Under the pieces are notes generated by a model. That model had not been told where the DNA came from. It searched no databases and saw only the letters and a list, made by a program, of their open reading frames with translations. The translations under genes were made by a program, and so were the position numbers. DNA of 64,000 nt, from the NCBI GenBank assembly GCA_025526995.1, contig JAHLKG010000013.1, positions 682,001 through 746,000 on the forward strand, given 5' to 3'. The DNA comes from Powellomyces hirtus. Taxonomy: Eukaryota; Chytridiomycota; Chytridiomycetes; Spizellomycetales; Powellomycetaceae. Within the stretch, counting starts at the first letter, position 1. Each line of letters starts with the position of its first letter. Below are positions 23,801-33,478 of the stretch, piece after piece.

Positions 23801-24859
23801 TAGCAATTTCGACGTCTCTAAAGAAAATAGCAGCAACTTCCTCTTCTCTGATTTCCCGTGTGGTTGTGGTACTTTGATCTGGCTCGCTTTAAGGTCCACA
23901 AACAAGTATCTTCTCCCAACATGTATACTTTCATAATACGGCAAAATGTCTTGTGGGGAGGAGGTTTTCCCATTTTTTGCCTTTTCCACATTTATTCCAC
24001 GATAAAGGACAAAGACGGTCAGCACCGTGAAATCGTCGGCCAGCTTTCTCCGCCCACCCACGGCTTCGACATCGTGTTGTTGCTGACAATCGACGATGCA
24101 GTTGAGTTCGACGAAAAAACAGGTTTGTTTGTCCGGAAAGGAGAGCGTACTCTTGGAACGTACAGTAGCGCTCAGAGTGATGTGTTTCGTTTTTGCGACT
24201 TCGGGGAAGTTGATGCGTCGTGTCGCCCCTTCGCCCGCTGTATACAGGCCAGGGTCATCGATAGCTGCCTCGTACTTGGCCACAACAGCCTGAACATCAG
24301 CATCCGAAGCCTTAGAGCTTGAGGCTGCTGCAACCATCTCCGCATCAATGTCGCATTCGCTTCTCGAGAACTCATAGGTCCAAGACTTGGTGAGAAAATG
24401 GGCCGCGGGCAAGAAGAAGGGCTCTCCCGGAACTTCCAAACACGTGAATGCCTTCTCTGCTCCATCGGCCACGACTGACGGATGTGATGCGCCAGGAATC
24501 CTGGCAGCATTTGGCTTCAACCAATACACCGGGACGAAATTCCATTCTCTCACACAACACAGCCGACCTAACCACGTGAAGTCAAAAGACGAGAATTCAC
24601 AGGGCACGGCGCCAGTGGTATCACAGAAGCATATCGCAGCCGAGATGCGAGACAGCCCGGCGTCAGGGTATGCGGCTTCTGCTTGGCGTTTGGTAAGAAA
24701 GCGGCCGACCAGTAACGGGTGGGGGTTCCTCGGCCGACACAAGTCAGTGGCGACATCGTCACTGAAGCGATGAGAAGAGAAGGTTGGAGTCTGCGTCAGG
24801 AGCAGCTCCGCTATCCGGAATATGCGGAAGGTGGGCGCAAGTCCTGCTTGTTCCGGCAT
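20819..24859 (-). CDS. CST complex subunit CTC1
   Basis: CTC1 joins STN1 and TEN1 in the RPA-like CST complex that binds single-stranded telomeric DNA and helps polymerase alpha-primase fill in the C-strand. A single uninterrupted frame of about 1,350 residues carries several OB-fold-like segments. The region LPGLGRGLRIGAEIELHGVH resembles the family core. A C-terminal Cys-rich segment (about 21385-21445: CxxC and QCxxxC spacing) precedes SARAFAHDGTAEASLYLDDA, which aligns with human CTC1's ASARVLVEDGTAEA. The end LPTIAHQRLNLKVLHLQALD matches human LPFLTHVNPRLRLSCLSI. The frame opens further up to 25096, but I take the ATG at 24859 because the extra 79 residues look unconserved and would crowd the divergent rhodanese promoter. 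The gene is intronless, unlike its neighbours. Confidence 0.78.
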   Translation of the reverse strand: MPEQAGLAPTFRIFRIAELLLTQTPTFSSHRFSDDVATDLCRPRNPHPLLVGRFLTKRQAEAAYPDAGLSRISAAICFCDTTGAVPCEFSSFDFTWLGRLCCVREWNFVPVYWLKPNAARIPGASHPSVVADGAEKAFTCLEVPGEPFFLPAAHFLTKSWTYEFSRSECDIDAEMVAAASSSKASDADVQAVVAKYEAAIDDPGLYTAGEGATRRINFPEVAKTKHITLSATVRSKSTLSFPDKQTCFFVELNCIVDCQQQHDVEAVGGRRKLADDFTVLTVFVLYRGINVEKAKNGKTSSPQDILPYYESIHVGRRYLFVDLKASQIKVPQPHGKSEKRKLLLFSLETSKLLALGNKTSSVKREPGIGPPGTSSESHPTFEQETSPLEAPIKTETKDKTSVVSPPAVSPAQIRPSFFLSYTGRITNVVDMMIGIYELDHHNLLYLTFHYLPGLGRGLRIGAEIELHGVHLLANDFAIPRRYQEDEVEVSPRQMVLVACPRSTLRIRNFSRNNGPCYLCRNHDRKQVLDLLRAVNIPDLLVVFKFRAYLHGIEAYAVEAAGGNNDAISALRNWDIGGVTSALRHFGYTPLNPDLHAILLNHDTSCQLATWRYPVPDVVCIADLVRRIEKTQRANGDAGAETSSNPARRGRVPPSWSHRVLSQRDLSINGAVLIGWLVSDSNDMYFRDGSGYMHTVSDVALGDSPSTYFGRLLALKSFEVVHERLAAGKIDFSLDVANNVMTKSVLRWTTRNAILLGDPIPLPIRPEIPPSIHAAVGSKRMFLLQHVCSRTAKLTALNQFCTFRILEGVSWVLNGNRLEWECRPTLMEVPCDSNGGPTESLVLWELDNCYELRNAVTIAAPHEQAPAGSERTLFLKFMEHTSVKPFGNIRTGFESVGADADNNDAPTMNHRASLQLPQPDIDRIKLQLDHGSRTYRTVGAIVSRHTDTGDSFETFRDYLACVEGVLEYREFRDAEPDQLLHRQDATATTAAAQPTPQLLFATHTIGTGRNDRILLLRLRDRDHESVRETMDVYLDIRMHGYPAGLVPGSIVRFGRLAIQMSKRGVIYAQFYPESSITVFHDPHAISTNTSSHDYLSSISSQQAPVKMATFLKTSHQNYYRGLPVKCNITFVQEIALWTQCLACLCKGVINNQCQNSCSSAHHVVQGSARAFAHDGTAEASLYLDDADSVFAMLAAGGCSTSAIDALKNLVCTLGNLNFNQTPPWFTDDSAGAAGGALRTADPEGGCYEPPRQQPAPPTPDLLETCVKALDLRHPVLIRCRRTTSTSNNNSVPEEFRKRTFKTTDGKVLPTIAHQRLNLKVLHLQALDVRHEAARLVAWFAARAVNAN

Positions 24860-25119
24860 ATCATGGCTGTCGTGTTCCGAACAGTGTTGCGAGGAACGTG
24901 GGAAAAGGGGGAGACGACATCGAGGGTTTGGTGGCTGGTGAACCAATTTATAGTTTGAGCTCAGCGTCCGAAGTCGCACCTTGACCAGAACGAGACAAAT
25001 GGAGATCGCATCATCATGGCGCGGGCGATGGTCAAGCTCTCCGTCGTTCTCTTTGCACCTCCTCCAGTGTTTTGTTTCCCCATTCATTCCTTTCATCTTG
25101 TTTACACGTTTTCACATTC

Positions 25120-25656
25120 ATGCTCGCCCGCCGCATGCCCGCCGTCCTATCCTCCGCGCACAAGCGCGCATATGGTACAATTGCCTACCCAGAAGTCAAG
25201 GCTCTGGTCTCCTCCAAGGTATGCCTTCAGCCGTTACTCAAGGTCACCATTTAAGAAAAACCCGCTGCTGACGTTTCCCTTGTTCAAGTCCTCTCCGTAC
25301 ACCCTGATCGACGTCCGCAACCCCTCTGAAACGTCCTTGGGTAAAATTCCCACCGCCCACTCCGTCCCTCTTGACCAAGTATCTTCAGCGTTCGCCCTTT
25401 CCGACGCCGACTTTGCGGCCACGTACAAGTTTGAGAAACCGAAAGCGACGGATCGCGTGGTTGTGTACTGTCGCAGTGGACGAAGGAGTGCGGCGGCTGC
25501 TGATATCTTAGAAGGCCTGGGATATACAAGGTAGGGAGTGTGAGGGATGTGGTTGACGCTGTTGTTGTGATCATTAGCTGATGACAACTTGATCCTAGTA
25601 TGGAGAACTATGAGGGCAGTTGGTTGGATTGGGAGGCCCAGACGCAGCAGAAGTGA
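25120..25656 (+). CDS. Mitochondrial-type single-domain rhodanese
   Basis: Thiosulfate sulfurtransferase of the yeast Rdl1 type, handling persulfide sulfur. Three exons: 25120-25218, 25289-25530 and 25599-25656. The N-terminus MLARRMPAVLSSAHKRAYGT is Arg/Ser/Ala-rich without acidic residues, which suits a mitochondrial presequence. The rhodanese domain shows YTLIDVRNPSE, GKIPTAHSVPLDQV and the active-site loop VVYCRSGRRSAAAADIL with the catalytic Cys. The last exon supplies YEGSWLDWEAQTQQK. Length about 130 residues is normal. It is divergent from CTC1, with about 260 bases between start codons. An ATG farther upstream at 25016 is in frame but would destroy the presequence. Confidence 0.9.
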
Positions 25657-26067
25657 GCGAGATACATGTTGAAGACATTGAGAAGCAAACGATCGGATAC
25701 CACTCCATGGGCAAACAATCGGATATCACCCGAGGGTTTAACCCACTACAACCCTCCTCCGATGAGCACACCAAGGACAACAACAAAGCGCCCTGTGAGC
25801 TGACGGATAAAGCGCGATCCAAGATGGCCATGTGCTTTGTCATCCTACTCTTCAGAGTGTAGCCCGGTTTTTATAGTTATCCCGAATGCCCGACAATATG
25901 TAGCTAGCAAGCCCGGGAAATTTGAGTTTTAATTACTTGTCATTAGTTGTACGCAGACTGCACTTTAACTTTAACAAAACAAAACTATTACGATTCAAAG
26001 CTAGCTGAACACGACAAAACACAACATTAGCATAATAGTGGCAACCTGAATCTACGGACTCATGTCG
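25657..26067. other. Gap, nothing recognised
   Basis: 3' sides of the rhodanese and SPO22-like genes. AT-rich after 25860, with no recognisable coding or RNA feature. Confidence 0.5.
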
Positions 26068-29000
26068 CTAATAGGTCGGAGTAGCTTTGCCGTATCTACG
26101 AAAGGAAAGGGTCCACGAATGGGCAAGAGGCATGATATAGAACATCAGCGCCGTGAGAGATACCTGTGTGATCAGAGGAGACTCATCCACGTAGTCAGAC
26201 AGAGCCATTGCAAGCTCGCACCATTTCTTGGCGTAATCGGAATCGTTGGTGCTACATGAAGCATAATGAAGGGCAGTGATCAGCCATCTGAGAGTGCGCG
26301 CCATCTGCTAACGTTGGTAGGCTTCGTACCTCCAGTACTCGCATCCCAGATTCCTGCAATCAGTATCGGAACCAGTTTAATGGAAACCCAAGAAGAACCT
26401 TGCAAGGAGCAGCGTCCTGGTGTTCAGTGCTTCCAGACACTCACCATGCTGTGACCATCAGCCACTCTATCTCTTGCTTCGGGTACGAGCTCTGGCAGGG
26501 AGTGTAAGTGTTTCATCCTCATTAACTGCACATCAGCGATTCCCCGATACCTCTCCAGTTGACGATTTAAGGATACTAAGGACTTGCTGGTACAGTCCGA
26601 GAGCCGCGGGCTTGTTGGCAACGAGGGAGGTGCGTATCAGAATCCTGAACCTGCAGGATAACGGGCAGATGAGTCTACAATTCGAATGGGGGTTCAGATG
26701 ATTCCTGAGCCGCACCATTGACTGAATTTGCGCATGTCAAATTCGGGTTCTCGTTTCATAATGGTATTCAAGGTTGCTTGAATGGTCAGGAAAACAACTG
26801 CGCTCGGGCATTTGTAACGTGTCACAGTATCTGCGGATAATGAGTCAGTCTCGCGTATTTTACGACGCGTATTCTGGAAATGAACAGGTGGTCGCTATAC
26901 CAGCCATCCTTTCGAAGACTTCCACAGGAGATTCGACAGAGTCCGCATACTTCATATGCCAGAGAAGCGCAAAAGAAGGGATAGATGTTGAAGTTAGGAA
27001 GAAATGACTGCTCATATATCATCATCTTACCTCGAGAATGTTCTCAACATGAGTCCAGAGCTCTGACTTGACTTTAATTTCAAACTCTAGATAGATACTT
27101 TGATGGAGCACCGGATCGTCCCGCAATGCCACCGACGAATCCATCGCGCTGATCTTCGTACACACTTGTCGCAATGCCGTCAGGGAAACCAACGCTTTTG
27201 CCAGAAAATCCGCGGGGCTGTCCTCCGTAACTGGTGGTTTTCGAAAAATCGAAACATAACCAGCTGTAACGGCAAAGAGACTGAAGAAAGCAGAGGTCCG
27301 CGATTTAGGTATATGTGGGGACAAGCTGATCAATAAGCGGCCAGCCTTACCACACTTTGCGAATCTGCAGAAGCGGCAACGTTTCCTCATCGGCCAGGCA
27401 TATGACATCTGAGGTCAACTCGTACAGGGAGCATGCGTGTTCCGTCTCGCCTACAGTCGCGGCTGTGAGAGCAACGTTCCATGCTGTCCGGTGTAGCCAG
27501 GTGCATTCGGCCGTGAACGCGGCCATATCCCGAGATTCATCGAGTTGCCAATCCTTCAAAAGCGTGAAGGCTGAGTTCGAGAACCCAATGTCAGCCGCAA
27601 TATTCGATGAGGACGACATCTCTTTAAGCCACCTTTCGTGATGTATGAGACGATTTCTGCCAATGCAACCTCCCTAATAATCTCGTCAATCAGATACAGT
27701 CATAACAGGAATTTGACGGCGATTTAGACGTTCTCCCAAACCTTTCTGTCGACTCTAGTAAACCGCATGTCAATCGTATCAAGCATCTACAAGTTCAATG
27801 AGCACGGAGATGCTTAAGATTTTGTATACTAAGGATCACTTACCTTAGCACTGAGAGGAGGTTGGTCTTGTTATGATCTCTTGACCAATCGAGTGACGAC
27901 GTGACAACATGCCTCAGCACTTTTTGCAAGCAGATTTTATCAGCTTTCTGTTGTTTTCCCTTCTGAGTGAGCACGTTCACGGAAGCGGTATATAGGGATG
28001 AATCGTATACCTTGAAAGCTAGCTGCGCCGCGCAGATGAAATACCGAAACGTATCGTCGGTGCACGGGATGCGGGTCAGATGCTCCATGGCTGCGATGGG
28101 ATTCGGTGAATATCTTGGCAATTGAAACTTTGCGAATACTCTGTGCACCTCTGATATTGTCGCCGAGTTCCATCCTCGCGATACACGCAAGGAAGCTTGA
28201 TTCTGACGAAGGCTCTTTTGTAGTGTCTGGGAGGGTAAAGATGTTAGAGGCAAATGAGTTCAGAGAGCGCGAGATCTTCTCGTACCTTCAATATCAAGAG
28301 CCTCATATGCCAGCTCATACTCCTTGAGTTCTAGATAACAGGTTGCCATTTTTCTTCTGACGATTTCTGTCCTTAACCAGATGGCAATCAGCATATGTCA
28401 CGCAGTGCAAGAATCGCCGTGAGGTCATACCGGCATTTCTAGCATCGTTGGGATCTTCCAAAAGCAGCCGCCTACTACATTTGAACCATTTGATGGCGTC
28501 ATCCCATCGGTTCTCCTAGCATCAGAGTATTGATTGCGATGTCCAGATCTTGGCCGAGACGCACTATGAGCTTTCCAATCACGTTACCTGAGCAGCTCTG
28601 TCCGCAGATTGCCACAAGATCAACTACCGACGGTTGTAAGTGGCAGTTTCGGTCACCAACGATTCAAATTTCCCATACCCGATACGTTCTGGCCAACGTT
28701 GGTTCTGCGTTGTCTTCGCAAACGGATTCTAAGAGCAGAAAAGGTCACATTTCCGACAAACGGCAATCAGATCGCTTATTGCAGACACTTGCCGACGATC
28801 TTGTCAACTTCGTGCGATATGTCGTCGCGCGGGTCATTTGTCGAAATCAATAAATAAACTTTCAGAATCTTCAACTTCTCGATCTTTTCGATATTTGACG
28901 CGGTTTCTGTGAAACGACCCAGGGCTGCATCGATTCCCGACGCGGCTGCGCTTGGGCTGATAATCCGATTTACATTGTTCAGTTAACAAGCTGTTCAGCA

Positions 29001-30829
29001 TGAGCGGTTCAACAGTGGAGATTCATACCTCCCATATTTAGCGAGGAGATGTATCATGCCCATTAATCTGCGTAATTGCCAGGGTAAACAACGCAGAGCA
29101 TGGTCATCAGCATGGCATGTGAAGTCACGTACAACTTAAACGCCGCGGGATCCGTTAGTTTGCTCGAGCATTTATCAACAGCTTGTGCAAAAACTAGCCA
29201 ATTTCCAACAGGTGGCAGTTAGCAATTCACGCATAGCATACCTATGTAAACGGCCAATATGCTTACTTTCTGCTATGTTGCCCCGCGGTTGACCATTCTG
29301 AGCTAGACATTTCATCTTCAAATAGTATCCAAAAAGGGTATCGGGTGATTCCTGTAATGGTTGGTGGCCAGTGGTCAGTCACAATTGAGTAGGACCCAGC
29401 ACAGAGTTTTGGCCTACATACCTCTAACGCGAGATCAATCGCTTGTTCCGCAGTCTCCCATGCGCTCGTATCCAGATAAAGGGTTGCCAAGAAGAGAAGA
29501 ATCTCGGTCTGTGAAAAGCTTGCAGGTGAATTCCCGATACTCATGTCCCCCATGGTCAGCTTCTGCCATCCACCTTCAAGTCGGGTTCTCCACTTGACGT
29601 GCTCTGACACGATTCCAGCGCATCTATTGCGAATTTGCTCCATTGAATCGCGTCGCTTTGTTTGCTAGCTTTTCGGGCGCATTCTAAACAGATTCGCGAC
29701 ACTTCTTGTAGCTTGCGACAACTGATGAGTGTCCGTGTTAACAAGCTTGAACGCGGTTTGCAGGTACCTCTCTGTGCGCGAGTGAACTGAAATCATCAGA
29801 TTCCAAAGCACGTCGCATTAGCATGAAAGCGACTGGTGAGTTGATGTCCATGAATTCCTTTGAAGAAATATGAGTACACATGACGATAGACGGTAGCGGG
29901 CGCATTGTATACCAATTCCGCCTTGTATGCTGAGACTATGGTAACAAGCTTCTTGATCTCGGCGGAGTTTGCAAATCCCCGCTCGGACGGGTTGTCAAGG
30001 TACTGCCAGGCCGGGTTAGGGGCGGAATACTCTGAGAAGCCCATGCAGAACTGTACCTTGAGGCAGACGTCGTAGTATTCTCGACCCTTCTCATAGTCTC
30101 CAACATCTGAGCGGAGAGGGACAGTCAGGAATCCTATATGCTTTGAGGCCAGCAGTAATTCACTGCCCACCAAACCAGGCCCTCCCCGTTTTCATGGCCA
30201 GGTTGGCCAACTTCACCACAACTTGTTAAGACGGTCAGCGACTTGAAAAAAAGTTCTCAGAATCCAGCACCAATGTATCACCTCTTTCATTCAAATCTCC
30301 CGATGCCGCGAGTCTTAAGAGCGCCAGAGCAGCGCTTCGCACTTTCAAGTGTGAGTAAGTCAGCGTCACAGGCAGATCGACTGCAGTGATCTACACAACA
30401 TACTGGGGCCAAGAAGTCTGACATAGAGAGCGCCTGCTTCTGACGATTTTTGCTTGACAGTATCATTCCATATTCGGACGCCTACTTGGATTCTTAGGAA
30501 TTATAATAGCTTCGTGGCTCTTCGGTGAGGCATGACCCGTACCAGCGTCGTCGATTCTGTCAACCGAAGCTCCAAACTCGTCGCTTGTTCCAGAGGCTTT
30601 CACTTTTTCCAGCTCACGAGCAATTTGAACGATGTTTTCGCAGTTCGTGACGATAATTGTGTCGTTAATGACGTTTGTTTTGGCAGCTTCGGAAATGGTG
30701 GTGTCCGCAAGGCCTTTAAAGTTGGTCAATAGTGAGATATGTGCAAATCAACGCTGGGTTTCCGAGTTCTGACGCACTCTCAATGTTGCTGACGAGCTCC
30801 TCGCAGTGTGCAGATGGTGTGCCCTCCAT
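26068..30829 (-). CDS. Spo22/Zip4/TEX11-like meiotic TPR protein
   Basis: Zip4/Spo22 (TEX11 in animals) is a TPR scaffold of the ZMM group that links crossover sites to synaptonemal complex assembly. The gene has many short exons. Exon 1 starts MEGTPSAHCEELVSNIES and joins LADTTISEAAKTNVINDT. Next exons give VGVRIWNDTVKQKSSEAGAL, KLANLAMKTGRAW, ILLFLATLYLDTSAWETAEQ, ESPDTLFGYYLKMKCLAQNG, LHRTAWNVALTAATVGETEH and, near the end, DYAKKWCELAMALSDYVDES. These match the Spo22 domain in order. I infer the start from ATG at 30829 and a strong GTGCGT donor 49 bases on. Exon joins in the middle are not fully resolved, so length (about 900 residues) is an estimate. The protein should act in the nucleus at meiosis. 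Confidence 0.72.
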
Positions 30830-31027
30830 TATCGTAATGTTTTAAACGCTTTAGGAATGCGTGGGAAGATGCCTCGAGCGATCGAGGCTTACGCGCGGCG
30901 CAAATGAGGCTTGCGAGCTTACGGCGTGGCTTCTCTCATGGAACTCACGACGAAACGCCACACCGCACTCCCATCTGGCCCCAATTCATTCACACAGCCC
31001 TGAAACTTTTCAACAATATATACGAGC
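30830..31027. promoter_or_regulatory. Short divergent promoter, SPO22-like/EF-hand
   Basis: Only 198 bases separate the two start codons, so the upstream regions must overlap. No TATA box or recognised operator is visible. Confidence 0.4.
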
Positions 31028-31587
31028 ATGGCCCCTCCCACCGGAAAGAAACTGGACCCCACCAACGTCGATGAGGTGTGGAAGACCTTTGACTACAACA
31101 ACAATGGCATCCTGTCCCTCGCGGAAATCGACCGCGCGGTCATAGAGTGCTACCCGGCGTACGCGTCCAACAAGCCCGTTCTGATCCGCGCCTACAAGGC
31201 CGCCGACTCCTCCAAAGACGGATTTGTGGACCGGAAGGAGTTTGGACGATTGATGGAGTTCCTTGCCATCTTTGACCGTGTGTACAAAAAATTCAAGAAG
31301 ATGGACGCGGATGGCGACCGTCGCGTCAACTTTGAGGAATTTGAGAAGGGCTTCAAGGAAATTGGCGCCCTGGGTGGCCAGACGCCCAGACAGCTTTTTG
31401 ATGAGATTGATACTAACAAGGGGGGATTCATCCTGTTTGATGAGGTAAGCCACGTGCGGAATGGACGAGAGAAGTATGAAATTAGTGAGAAGCAGACCCT
31501 AACATGTCTCCCGCCGTTCTGTGGCGAATGGCGTGTGTTCGACAGTTCTGCGGTGCGATTGCGCAAAGCAAATTGCAGAAGAAGTAG
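31028..31587 (+). CDS. Four-EF-hand protein, flagellar calcium-binding type
   Basis: Small (152 residue) calcium sensor. Four EF-hand loops start at residues about 22 (DYNNNGILSLAE), 60 (DSSKDGFVDRKE), 93 (DADGDRRVNFEE) and 128 (DTNKGGFILFDE). The last loop lacks Asp/Asn at two liganding positions and may bind poorly. The block EFLAIFDRVYKKFKKMD followed by FDEIDTNKGGFILFDEFC closely resembles the flagellar calcium-binding protein (calflagin) family of protists. Two exons: 31028-31444 and 31546-31587; the second adds FCGAIAQSKLQKK and replaces an intron read-through. Unlike calflagins, the N-terminus MAPP has no myristoylation glycine. A role in the zoospore flagellum is inference from similarity. 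Confidence 0.75.
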
Positions 31588-31910
31588 AGGTAGACTGAAG
31601 CAAGCATAGATGTAGCATCAATCCCGAACCTAAGTAGAATCACTACAATCAAGCATGTGTTTGCAGATATGGATGGATAAAGATACGGTCAGACCAAAGA
31701 TAAGAATAAAAATAGGACATGCCGATAACATGTATATCAATCAACGATAGCCGGAGCGCCTCCGTGCGAACGATCCTGGAATGAAAGGCGCAGAACATGT
31801 TGCAAGCTCATTCGGTGAATCACAGAGCAGATTTTGTGAACAACTCAGGTATCGTTTTTTCCAAGCTGTAAAGCATTTATGAATGGTTTTGGGACCGTTC
31901 TATCTAGCTT
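31588..31910. other. Convergent 3' gap, nothing recognised
   Basis: 3' sides of the EF-hand and dehydratase genes; AT-rich with AATAAA-like signals near 31707 and no coding sequence recognised. Confidence 0.5.
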
Positions 31911-33125
31911 TCAGAGTCCAAACATCTTTCTCCATGTATCTATCAACTCTAACGTAACCATTCCGCCACCGCACGCAACAACAACAACGACACTGTCTGG
32001 ACCCAGCTCCGGCAGAGCTTTGACGAGCTCACCTTGAGAGTACACAAGGGCGAGACCAGCTCCGCACGAAGGTTCGACGAGGATCCGGAACTCGTCGCTG
32101 AATGCCATCACGGCAGCGACGGCTTGCGCGTCCGTAACGACATGCGAACGCACCTTGTCGGCGCCATAGCGATCTCGGAGGACGAGAGGCTGAGAAGAGA
32201 TCTGCACAGCGCCTAGGCTTTTCGCGATAGACGTGATGCCGCCCGCGAGTGGAACCGGGCGGCCTGCAGCAAACGCGGCTGCCAGGGAAGCGGCGCCCTC
32301 AGTCTCCACCGCGACCACCGTCGGTTTCTTGTTACCTCCAGAGTAACATCTCTCCAATCCCTGCACAACTCCACTCAACAGTCCTCCACCACCCACAACA
32401 CAGATCACAGCATCGGGGACCACACCAGTTGGCAGCTGGTCAGCAATCTCGTCCACCATACTGCTGTGTCCCTCCCAGAGCGCTTCGCCTTCAAAGGGAT
32501 GCACGATCATTGCCGTGTCGGCTCCCCGTTCAGCCACATAGAGCAGCGCAGCGGCATGTGCTTCGTCCCAGACCGTGCCGGCGACAATGACCTGTGCCCC
32601 AGCGGCTCGCAGTCGTGTGGTCATCATCAGGGGCGTCGAAGACGGAACAAAGACGAGAACTTCAAGGTTGAGCGCCGTTCCTGCCACCGTGGCAGCCATC
32701 CCGGCATTCCTTCAAACAATTCAGCATTTGTCAGCATCGTGCTAGGTCAAGATATATTAAATGCCGTACCGCAGGCTGGGGCAGGCCTCCATGTACATAC
32801 CCGCCGGAGGAAGACACGACTATGCGCAAATGCGGGTGGGCTTCCAGCTGTTTGGTGATATGGTGCCCTATTCCCCGAATCTCTTTTTTTTTTTGACAAA
32901 AATTTATTGCCAATGTGAAAACAGAGGCATCTTAGTACCGCCGGCCCCAATGAATGCACATAACTCCTCCACTCGTTCACCACGTTTCTGTACCTTGAAA
33001 CTGCCACCAGGCTGCAACGCATCCAGCTTGAAGTAAATGTGCTTCACGCCATTCTTGCGGGCGAGGAGTGGTGCGGGCACCAGCGGAGTGACTTGGTGGA
33101 GAGGCTGTTGCTGTTGTTGAGCCAT
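31911..33125 (-). CDS. L-serine/L-threonine dehydratase (PLP)
   Basis: Fold-type II PLP enzyme that deaminates serine or threonine to pyruvate or 2-oxobutyrate. Exon 1 (32994-33125) ends QPGGSFK with the Schiff-base lysine. Exon 2 (to about 32800) begins IRGIGHHITKQLEAHPHLRI and ends VVSSSGG. Exon 3 continues NAGMAATVAG, completing the SSSGGNAG phosphate/substrate loop. Downstream are VGGGGLLSGVVQGL (glycine-rich phosphate loop), VEPSCGAGLALVYS and VVVACGGGMVTLELID. Total about 325 residues, typical for the SDS/Cha1 group, with no ACT domain, so it is catabolic, not the isoleucine-biosynthetic form. The first intron (32881-32993) ends in eleven A's then GAG, an unusual acceptor. The gene is divergent from proline dehydrogenase. 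Confidence 0.9.
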
Positions 33126-33478
33126 CCTTCGTCTCTACCCACTATCGAGTATCAAACCTTGGCACCTGGTGCGGGTGAAATAGCGTTCTGGAAGTCGGGG
33201 GGCAGTGACCAACGCGCCGTATCGCTTGTCCCGTCGTAATGCACGAATAAAAATAGATAAGGCTCATGACCAAGAAACGCGCGCCGCCTGCCTTTTGAGC
33301 GAACGTGTTTTTTAAGACACACCGCGCTCATCATCCCCCCTTCTCCGTGGTGTTTGTTGTCGTTGTTGTGAGTTTTTTTTTTTCTTTCACCACCGCTTTA
33401 TAAAGCTGTTCCTGCATCAACAACTTTCCTGTCCCCTTCGTTCGTCCTTCGAAAGAATCGTTCTCACCCGAAAAAAAA
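33126..33478. promoter_or_regulatory. Shared dehydratase/proline dehydrogenase promoter
   Basis: Divergent 353-base region. It holds an AGATAAG (WGATAR, 33255-33261) that could bind a fungal GATA nitrogen regulator. It also has a T-rich tract (33373-33384) and TTTATAAA (33397-33404), about 75 bases upstream of the proline dehydrogenase ATG, as a likely TATA box for the rightward gene. Confidence 0.5.

Noticed and set aside
24860..25096. 79-residue N-terminal extension of CTC1
   Set aside because: No conserved content, and it would run into the divergent rhodanese promoter; the ATG at 24859 is simpler.
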